Part shown: positions 6,665 to 12,946 of the stretch, piece by piece
Layout: every line of letters starts with the position of its first letter
How positions within the stretch are numbered: position 1 is the first letter of the stretch
Origin: an uncultured Clostridia bacterium
GTDB lineage: Bacteria > Bacillota > Clostridia > Oscillospirales > Acutalibacteraceae
Direction: 5' to 3'
NCBI GenBank assembly: GCA_946002045.1
Contig: CAMFYM010000035.1
Coordinates: 1 to 12,946, forward strand
Length of the DNA stretch: 12,946 nucleotides
Notes under the pieces: generated by a model
What the model was told of the DNA's origin: nothing
The model's input: the letters and a program-made list of their open reading frames with translations, nothing else
Databases searched by the model: none
Translations under genes and position numbers: made by a program

Positions 6665-9600
6665 AGCTCGAATGATATTGAATATTATGACGGCAACATT
6701 GAGTATAACGGTCTTGCTTGGAGCGTGCTTTCCGACGAGCAGGTTGCTACTGCACTTCTTGACTATGCAGACAGCGTTCTTCCTGCACTTAAGGAAATGG
6801 AGCCAACCTTGGCAAAGGCAGTTAACTCCAACCCTGACATCAATTCATTTATCACTTGGGATATTAAAAACAGAAAGATTTCTATTCTTGGTTTGGCTGA
6901 GTTCCAGATTATGCTCGGTAGTGTTGATGAGCTCCTTCAAACAGTACAGAGCCTTCAATCATTCCTCAACGGTAACAACAGTCTCGTTAATACTGCTAAG
7001 GGTTATCTTGGCGATGTAAAGCATATTGACCTCAGTGCATGCAACGGTTTGTCAAGAAGCTCATCAACAAGCTGTAATATCGTTAGAGGCGTGTTAGGTC
7101 TTATCTATAAGAACACAAATGTTTCTGCTAACCAAAACGGCCAGAGCGTTATTTACAAGCTGCTTGACGGTTCATTTAACCTTGGCTCAATCGGTCTTGA
7201 TATTTACGGTATTCTTGGTAACCTTCTTCACCTTGATGCAGGTTATCAGTCAGACCTTATCTACAATCTTGTTAAGTCAGTTCTTTTGAACTACACAGGT
7301 TGGTTTACCGATGCAGAGATTGCCGGCTACAAGAACAATCCGGCTACATTCAAGTTTGATACAGTTCTTCTTGAAAAGATGACTAACGAGCTTCTCCAGA
7401 AGATCAGCGTGCTTGTAACATATCCTGACGGCACAAGCTCAGAATCAAGAAAGTACAAGATTAACGAGTTAGTAGATCAGGGCTATACATATGAAGAGGC
7501 TGCTGAATCTCTCGGCTATGACCCTAACCTTGTATATTCAACACAGCCGGGCTTTGAGAATAACATTCTTCTCTTTGCTTACGGCAGTAACAAGATCAGC
7601 CTTACAACATCTGACAGCTTATTCTCCTTCGGTAAGCAGGCTCTCAAGTTTGCTTGGAACACAGTATTGAAGGATACAGTTAAGCTTGTTCATGTTAACT
7701 ACAAGGAAAAATTCACATTCGGTGGTAACTTCGATAACAACTATTATTACTGGGCAAAGAAGAACATCACTTGGAATGTAGCAAATCCAACTGCTAACTA
7801 TTCAGCAGCTAATGTTGAGGCTTGGGCAAATGCAGAATATGCAAAATACGGTGCAGAATCAGCACAGCAGTTCCTTGATGTAGTTAAGGCTTCATTTACT
7901 CTTGACCGTTCAATAGCTGAGGATGCTGAGGGCAGATGGTCAGACATTGACTCTGTAAATCTCTTTGACAAAATGAGATACAGCCCACTTGCTGACTACT
8001 ACTTCAATATCCAGACAGGTCCTATCAACCTTTACCTGATGCAGATGGGCACACCAAATCTTGATAACTTCTTTAACAATCAGTATGATTCATATTCATC
8101 ACTTGTTGCAGGTATCAACGATTGCCTTGTTGCAGCAGTTAAGGACTTGTTCCCTGACCGTGCAAACATCTATGTTGAGAAAGTAGGCGATAAGGCACTT
8201 CCTAATTTGACAACAACAGGCAATGTAAGCACAAAATCAGATTCAGGAATCAGAAGCATCACAACAGCACTTGTTAACAACACACTTAAGGTAATGCAGT
8301 ATGTTGGCGATACAACCGACAGAAACATCCTTAACGGCTTCTATAAGGCAGGCAACACTACTCTTTCAGAGTCTAACCTTGAAGGAGCAATGATTCCTCT
8401 TCTCATTTCCTGCATTGGTAATGTTAACCTTGGCAGTGGCAGACTTGATAAGCTTATCCACACTGAGGATTGGAATGCTTGTAAGGATGCAGAGGCAGTT
8501 GCTTTTGTATGCTTAAGAGAGTATCTCTCACACGTAATTCCGTCAAATGATTATAATCAGTATATAACAAGAGGCACAGATGCCGACAAGACAATCAATG
8601 CTACTCTTGAGGGTACAATTCTTCCTATGGCTCGTGACGCAGTAGTTTATGTAGCACAGGGCTATGTACCGATTACAGATAAGGATGGAAATATTTGGAA
8701 GGCAGAGAATCCAAATCATACAAATGCAGATTTCCTTGACCTTCTTAACTCAATTATTTGCTATTACGCTGACTTCTACACAACACGTACCGGCAGAGCA
8801 ATGGGCGCAGGTCCACTCCTCGGTCTTGCAGATGGCAACGGTAACAGCACAATCACAAAGAGCAACGGCTTGTGGAAGAATGTTAATAATGCTGTTGACA
8901 GATTCTTCCCGATTCTTGCAAAGCTTCAGGGCACATCAACAGGCAAGTTTGATGCTGAAACACTTGTTTGGAAGGACATTGTTCTTGGTGTTCTTGAAAT
9001 CGGCGATACTTCAATCCACGCTTCAGGTATGGGTGGTGTATCTAACTTCATTTACAGACTTCTTTCAATCATCTGCACAGCTCCTATTCAGACTGACACA
9101 GTAGTTAAGACTGCTTATTCAGTTGTTCAGGGCTTGATTAACGGTCTCTTCGGTCCTCGTTACTCAGGCCAGACAAGAGTAGTTATTCCTAATTCAACAT
9201 CAACTACTCCGTTTGATGATTTAATGAAGAAGAATACTATGATTGGTGCTTCTGCAAAAGATCCGGGCTCACTTATTAAGCTTGCATTGAACTTCATTGA
9301 GTTCACCGGCGTTGGAGCAAAGAACAATCAGTTCAGCTTAGAGGGCTATCCTGATACAATTCTTCCGGGTGTTGCATTCGTACTTGTTGCAGTTAACAGC
9401 TTTATAAGCTTGTTCCCAGCACTTGGCGAGCACGAGCTTAAGATGGCTACTGCTTCATTTGCAGACCCTGTTGTTACAGGCTTCGGTTCAACAACAAACA
9501 ACACAAGCTCTTCAAAGGTTATCATCAAGAACAACTCAGTTGGTCTTAACCTTGCTTATGTTGACGGTATGAAAAACGACAAGATTGTTCAGTTCTCTCG

Positions 9601-12600
9601 TAACTATGTAAAGATTAACAGCGTAAGAATCAGTGGTGCTAACACAAATGCAACTATCCAGAACGCTGCCGGAACACGCATTGCTCCCGGCGAAAAGCTT
9701 GAGCTGAGCACTACAACATATTACACAACAGAGGGCGATGCTGATACATCACCATACACAGCAATCATCAATTATGATATTGTTGACCAGAATGGTAAAG
9801 TTAAGTACAGCAACCTTACAACATATGCTTATCAGGTGCTTTCAGGTGCTACATCCTGGAAGGAAGTTGTATATCCGGGCGAATTGACAAACACAGGCAT
9901 TTATAAGCTTAACAGCAAACTTCAGTCAAATGCAGCAGGTGTAGGTGCAACATACCAGGGATATCAGTCAAAGTGTACAGCTAAGTTCGGCTCAGTTAAT
10001 CCTAACAAGCTTATTGCTAACTATCCGGCTAACGTTGTAGTTTCAACCAGCGACCTTGGAGCAGTTGATACTTTGGGCGTAAGACTTAAGAATATCAAGA
10101 GTGGTAATAACAACTCACAGAACTTCTGTAATGCTATCTATTATTATGAGACCGGTGATGTTAAGGACGACGGCACCGGCACTACAGTAACACTTGACAG
10201 CACAAATGCTATTCCTGTATTTGATGAGAAGACAGGCAACATTCTTAAGAGAGAGTTTTTCGACTATACTACTAATAAGAATGCAGCTAATCCAACTTGG
10301 AATACAAACGGTGGTGCAGGCTTTACTCAAAGTGAGATTAACGGCCTCCTTGATTCATTTACAGATGCAGAGAAGGAAGGCTTCTCAACAAGAGTACACG
10401 TTGCATTCAAATTTGCAGATGCAGTAAATAACGGTATGATTGCTGCATACCACAAGAATGCTCGTGGTGAATATCAGTATATTTACCTCAAGAACGGTAC
10501 AGGCGATTATGCTTATCAAACATTGCTTCCGAAGATTTCAGTAAGAGGTCCTGTTAAAGGCTTGTATCTGAACAACCAGCAATACACAGTTGGTGTAAAT
10601 GCTGAATCAACTGTTCAATTCCTTAAGTACGACGGTTCAAAAATTGCAGCACAGGATGTTCAGGCTAAGATTGTATTCTTCCAGCCAACTGCGTCAGCTA
10701 TCGGTGACTTCCAGCTTTCAATCTGCGATACCAATAATGCTAATGCAGTTCAAAATAAGGCTGACGAGCTTGCATCAATTCTTGCAAACTATAAGGAGAC
10801 AGACTTTACTGATAAGACTGCATTCCTGAATGCACAGGAAGTCATTAAGGAGGCTTACGGCGTAACTGCTACTCCTGTAACTCCTAACAATATTGAAACT
10901 CTTAACGATAAGACAGAGCTTACATATACAAGAGGTACATCAACATCAGCATATGGCATGGCTGCTAACAATCCTCTTACAACAACAGAGTACAACAAAC
11001 TTACTGACGCTGTTAAGGGATTGATTTACTACAACGATGCAGACGGTCACTACTATGCAGATGAAAACTACAAGGCTCCTGTATATTCAACAACAAAGCT
11101 TAAGTCAGGCAGCGTTTTAGGTAATGTTGATACAGTAGGTATGCCTGTTACAAAGAATGACGATGGCGTATATTGCAGCACAAATACAAAGCAGTATGTA
11201 AGAGCTTGGAATACAAAGGATTACGCTGCTCCGTATTTTGCAAATACAACAACTCAGGCAACTGATGCAGCAGGCAAAAAGCTTTATAATCAAATTCAGT
11301 GGACTTATTACACAGCACAGGGTATTGAAACAAATGCCGGTGGTAACTGGGTAATCAAGGCTCCGAAAATTTCTTACCAGATGCCTGAAAACAAGAAGGT
11401 TGGTACAACAGTTACAGAAAACCGTGGTATCTACACTCAGACAAATGATAAGCTTGTATATACTCTTGAGGTTGTATATGATGCTATCAACGATGATATG
11501 GCTAAGGAGCTCTTTGATCAGGTTTCAGTTATCAGAAGCAACCTTGACTTCACAAACTTTGAGGTTGTAACATTTAACAAGATGGCTAAGATTGCTAACA
11601 CAATCGAAAAGAATTATAGTATTGATATTACTTATAATAAGCCACAGTATGATGAAGCTGGTGCTGTTGTTAAGGACGCAGAAGGCAACATCGTATTTAA
11701 TACAGATGTAACCTATACAGACAGAATTAACTTCAGAGCTTATGACGGCTACAAGAAGAACACAAGCATTAACATTGTTAGTGAAAAGGTTGTATCAAAT
11801 CTTTCATCAACACAGATTAACGCTTACATCGACTTGTTCAACTCATTTATGTCAAAGGTAGTTGAGCGTGGCTACGAGGGCAAGCAGCTTGAGGCAGAAA
11901 TTCTTTGTGCATCAGGCAATGCTTACAACAAGCTTAATGTTACTCCTGCTGTTAAGGACAATACCGGCAAGGTAACAACAGATGCAGTTATCAAAAAGGG
12001 TACAGGCGCTGCTGCTCCTGCATTCGGTAAGTGGGCTGCTGACGGCACACTTGTTAACGAGGGTAGCACAATCTACACAGCTGAGTCTTGGAGCAATTAT
12101 GTAAATGCTCTTGCAGATGCTGTTAAGATGGCTCAGGACGGTAATGGTTCATACACCTATAAGGCAAAGAACTACTATAAGCCAAACGACAAGGCAGGCT
12201 ACACAGCTCAGGTATCTGACTGCTACTATGTTGACTCTGTTCTTCAGTATGCAGAGATTAACCTTGACCCACTTCCACCTGTTGAGGAAATCACAGTTAG
12301 TGGTAAGATAGTGGTTGCTACTGATTTGACAGGTACAGCTTATACAAACGGTGTCGGTGGAATTAACATTTATTCAGGTGACACAATCGTTGCTACATCT
12401 GCTGATGACGGTACATTTACAGCAACAGTTCCTGTTGGCACAACAGAGCTTAAGGTTGTTGGTGATTCAACAATCGACAGAACTGTAACACTTTCAGGTG
12501 CTGCAAGCGTAGCTGATGTTGTTATCCCGGTTGTAATCTGTGATTATAACAAGGACGGTGCAGTTAATACTACTGACAAGATTGTTCTTACCAGCGCATT

Positions 12601-12721
12601 TACTGATTATAATGTATATTGTGACTTCAACTGTGACGGTGTAGTAAACGCAACTGACACAGTTGTATTCAAAGGTTATTTCGGCAAGGCAGTAGCATAT
12701 AATGCTCTTGCACTTGACTAA
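6563..12721 (+). CDS. Giant secreted dockerin-containing protein, 2052 residues
   Basis: Complete gene with a strong ribosome binding site and a terminator behind it. Residues 1-34 are a signal peptide (A-Y-G before S35). About 50-970 are largely helical, with Leu-rich amphipathic segments and blocks shared with the divergent protein: LLDGSFNLGSI at 200-210 and NVNNAVDRFFPILAKLQG at 773-790. From about 983 the sequence turns beta-rich (VIIKNNSVGLNLAYVDG), with alternating beta and helical parts to about 1830. Then come a FIVAR-like segment (YTAESWSNYVNALADAV, 1838-1854), a Pro-rich hinge (LDPLPPVEE), a carboxypeptidase-regulatory-like beta-sandwich (about 1907-1991) and a two-loop dockerin (1994-2005 and 2021-2032). 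Type I dockerins bind cohesins on scaffoldins or on the cell surface, so the protein is probably held in an extracellular complex. I see no glycoside hydrolase, peptidase or other catalytic signature and no LPxTG or membrane anchor. A structural or adhesive role is inferred. Confidence 0.96.
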   Translation: MKTKVKKFSHKLLALFLAVLMALTCFSGVLTAYGSSNDIEYYDGNIEYNGLAWSVLSDEQVATALLDYADSVLPALKEMEPTLAKAVNSNPDINSFITWDIKNRKISILGLAEFQIMLGSVDELLQTVQSLQSFLNGNNSLVNTAKGYLGDVKHIDLSACNGLSRSSSTSCNIVRGVLGLIYKNTNVSANQNGQSVIYKLLDGSFNLGSIGLDIYGILGNLLHLDAGYQSDLIYNLVKSVLLNYTGWFTDAEIAGYKNNPATFKFDTVLLEKMTNELLQKISVLVTYPDGTSSESRKYKINELVDQGYTYEEAAESLGYDPNLVYSTQPGFENNILLFAYGSNKISLTTSDSLFSFGKQALKFAWNTVLKDTVKLVHVNYKEKFTFGGNFDNNYYYWAKKNITWNVANPTANYSAANVEAWANAEYAKYGAESAQQFLDVVKASFTLDRSIAEDAEGRWSDIDSVNLFDKMRYSPLADYYFNIQTGPINLYLMQMGTPNLDNFFNNQYDSYSSLVAGINDCLVAAVKDLFPDRANIYVEKVGDKALPNLTTTGNVSTKSDSGIRSITTALVNNTLKVMQYVGDTTDRNILNGFYKAGNTTLSESNLEGAMIPLLISCIGNVNLGSGRLDKLIHTEDWNACKDAEAVAFVCLREYLSHVIPSNDYNQYITRGTDADKTINATLEGTILPMARDAVVYVAQGYVPITDKDGNIWKAENPNHTNADFLDLLNSIICYYADFYTTRTGRAMGAGPLLGLADGNGNSTITKSNGLWKNVNNAVDRFFPILAKLQGTSTGKFDAETLVWKDIVLGVLEIGDTSIHASGMGGVSNFIYRLLSIICTAPIQTDTVVKTAYSVVQGLINGLFGPRYSGQTRVVIPNSTSTTPFDDLMKKNTMIGASAKDPGSLIKLALNFIEFTGVGAKNNQFSLEGYPDTILPGVAFVLVAVNSFISLFPALGEHELKMATASFADPVVTGFGSTTNNTSSSKVIIKNNSVGLNLAYVDGMKNDKIVQFSRNYVKINSVRISGANTNATIQNAAGTRIAPGEKLELSTTTYYTTEGDADTSPYTAIINYDIVDQNGKVKYSNLTTYAYQVLSGATSWKEVVYPGELTNTGIYKLNSKLQSNAAGVGATYQGYQSKCTAKFGSVNPNKLIANYPANVVVSTSDLGAVDTLGVRLKNIKSGNNNSQNFCNAIYYYETGDVKDDGTGTTVTLDSTNAIPVFDEKTGNILKREFFDYTTNKNAANPTWNTNGGAGFTQSEINGLLDSFTDAEKEGFSTRVHVAFKFADAVNNGMIAAYHKNARGEYQYIYLKNGTGDYAYQTLLPKISVRGPVKGLYLNNQQYTVGVNAESTVQFLKYDGSKIAAQDVQAKIVFFQPTASAIGDFQLSICDTNNANAVQNKADELASILANYKETDFTDKTAFLNAQEVIKEAYGVTATPVTPNNIETLNDKTELTYTRGTSTSAYGMAANNPLTTTEYNKLTDAVKGLIYYNDADGHYYADENYKAPVYSTTKLKSGSVLGNVDTVGMPVTKNDDGVYCSTNTKQYVRAWNTKDYAAPYFANTTTQATDAAGKKLYNQIQWTYYTAQGIETNAGGNWVIKAPKISYQMPENKKVGTTVTENRGIYTQTNDKLVYTLEVVYDAINDDMAKELFDQVSVIRSNLDFTNFEVVTFNKMAKIANTIEKNYSIDITYNKPQYDEAGAVVKDAEGNIVFNTDVTYTDRINFRAYDGYKKNTSINIVSEKVVSNLSSTQINAYIDLFNSFMSKVVERGYEGKQLEAEILCASGNAYNKLNVTPAVKDNTGKVTTDAVIKKGTGAAAPAFGKWAADGTLVNEGSTIYTAESWSNYVNALADAVKMAQDGNGSYTYKAKNYYKPNDKAGYTAQVSDCYYVDSVLQYAEINLDPLPPVEEITVSGKIVVATDLTGTAYTNGVGGINIYSGDTIVATSADDGTFTATVPVGTTELKVVGDSTIDRTVTLSGAASVADVVIPVVICDYNKDGAVNTTDKIVLTSAFTDYNVYCDFNCDGVVNATDTVVFKGYFGKAVAYNALALD
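12065..12277 (+). other. FIVAR-like helical segment
   Basis: Residues about 1835-1905 begin with YTAESWSNYVNALADAVKMA, which fits the FIVAR pattern (Y-T-x-x-S-W-x-x-(hydrophobic)-x-x-A-L-x-x-A), a small three-helix bundle common in exported Gram-positive carbohydrate-active and adhesive proteins. An insertion rich in Tyr and Lys separates this helix from the last one (VDSVLQYAEINL). Assignment rests on the first helix only. Confidence 0.5.
12281..12535 (+). other. Carboxypeptidase-regulatory-like beta-sandwich domain
   Basis: Residues about 1907-1991 show the pattern of this seven-strand fold: ITVSGKIVV at the start, GGINIYSGDTIVATS, then DDGTFTATVPVGTTELKVV and a final V-rich strand (VADVVIPVV). 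The G-x-x-V-x-I-Y and D-G-x-F-x-x-x-V-P-x-G-x-Y/L-like signatures are characteristic. Such domains often sit just before dockerins as rigid spacers. Confidence 0.7.
12530..12700 (+). other. Type I dockerin domain
   Basis: Two 12-residue calcium-binding F-hand loops, DYNKDGAVNTTD (1994-2005) and DFNCDGVVNATD (2021-2032), carry D/N/D/N/D at positions 1, 3, 5, 9 and 12. Each is followed by a short hydrophobic helix (KIVLTSAF and TVVFKGYF). Loop positions 10-11, which in characterised dockerins help set cohesin specificity, are TT and AT, so the two halves are nearly symmetrical. Loop-to-loop spacing is only 27 residues, short for the family, and a Cys precedes each loop (C1993, C2020). Confidence 0.9.
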
Positions 12722-12740
12722 TTGATTAGTTTTAACAAAA

Positions 12741-12770
12741 CAAGTGTCGAGCCCTTTGGCTCGGCACTTG
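12741..12770 (+). terminator. Intrinsic terminator of the rightward gene
   Basis: CAAGTGTCGAGCC (12741-12753) pairs with GGCTCGGCACTTG (12758-12770) over 13 bp, including one U·G wobble, around the loop CTTT. It begins 20 nt after the stop codon. An A-run precedes it; the U-tract behind it is interrupted (GGTAACTCTTTATTT), so efficiency may be partial. The hairpin itself is unmistakable. Confidence 0.85.
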
Positions 12771-12902
12771 GGTAACTCTTTATTTGGATATTATGATTGA
12801 TAAAAAATAGGTGGAGTATCTCTTGTGAAGAACTACATAATTGATAAAGCACCTTTTTGGCACCAATCGTTTTATCATATAACCCCTATACAATAGTATA
12901 GG
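12771..12902. other. Short 3' flank without a convincing gene
   Basis: About 130 bp of genomic sequence remain after the terminator. The only coding hint is a GTG frame at 12825-12896 (23 codons) behind a GGTGGAG at 12810-12816. A perfect hairpin, CCTATAC (12885-12891) with GTATAGG (12896-12902), ends exactly where adapter begins. I see nothing else here. Confidence 0.6.
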
Positions 12903-12946
12903 CTGTCTCTTATACACATCTGACGCTGCCGACGAAGGCTTAGGTG
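12903..12946 (+). other. Illumina Nextera adapter contamination, not genomic
   Basis: 12903-12921 is CTGTCTCTTATACACATCT, the reverse complement of the Tn5 mosaic end used in Nextera libraries. 12922-12935 is GACGCTGCCGACGA, the rest of the read-1 transposase adapter. 12936-12943 is AGGCTTAG, the reverse complement of the i5 index CTAAGCCT (S508), and 12944-12946 is GTG, the first bases of the P5 side. The blocks are contiguous and in the order expected for adapter read-through. Confidence 0.98.

Noticed and set aside
6313..12795. 14-bp exact repeat ATTTGGATATTATG at 6313-6326 and 12782-12795
   Set aside because: It has no shared context (upstream of a promoter versus after a terminator), and one AT-rich 14-mer pair in 13 kb is near chance expectation.
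1..12902. CRISPR arrays, tRNA or rRNA genes, insertion sequences
   Set aside because: I saw no regularly spaced direct repeats of CRISPR type, no cloverleaf-like segments, and no transposase-like frames.
12903..12921. Tn5 mosaic end as a sign of a natural transposon
   Set aside because: The adapter tail and sequencing index follow directly, so it comes from tagmentation chemistry and not from a genomic IS50/Tn5 element.

Overview
The window holds two very large secreted-protein genes transcribed away from each other from a shared intergenic region of about 780 bp. A short 3' tail follows, and the last 44 bases are sequencing adapter rather than genome. The organism looks like a low-to-mid GC Gram-positive Clostridia member, most likely a Ruminococcus/Oscillospiraceae-type gut or rumen bacterium. 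The reasons are strong AGGAG-type ribosome binding sites, signal peptides of the K-rich/LLxxFLAVxM type, Asn/Thr/Tyr-rich giant exoproteins, and a type I dockerin at the end of one of them. This placement is inference; there is no rRNA or housekeeping gene to confirm it.

Positions 1-5785 (minus strand) carry the 5' part of a giant gene: 1928 codons are open and no stop is reached at the left edge. The product has a signal peptide followed by a long, mainly helical, Leu/Ala/Asn-rich region with an Ala/Asn linker and a repeat that restarts just before the edge. Positions 5786-6562 are an AT-rich divergent control region. It has a good sigma-A-type promoter in each direction (TTGACT-17-TATAAA leftward, TTGACT-17-GATAAT rightward). 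Each predicted transcript has a leader of about 150-170 nt containing hairpins, and the region has several repeated or palindromic motifs. Positions 6563-12721 (plus strand) carry a complete 2052-residue secreted protein: signal peptide, about 900 residues of helical repeat-like sequence, a long beta-rich/mixed region, a FIVAR-like helical segment, a carboxypeptidase-regulatory-like beta-sandwich and a C-terminal dockerin. A hairpin terminator follows at 12741-12770.

The two proteins share short collinear sequence blocks (for example FNLGSI, and NLDNLV..IFPLLGSL versus NVNNAV..FFPILAKL) and a recurring D-x-x-G-N turn motif, so they are probably distant paralogues. I recognise no catalytic domain in either. 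The simplest reading is a pair of extracellular structural, adhesive or scaffold-associated proteins. At least the rightward one could be docked by a cohesin into a cellulosome/amylosome-like surface complex. The function is unproven.

Bases 12903-12946 match the Nextera transposase adapter plus an i5 index. The real sequence therefore ends at 12902, and this is very likely the end of a short-read contig.
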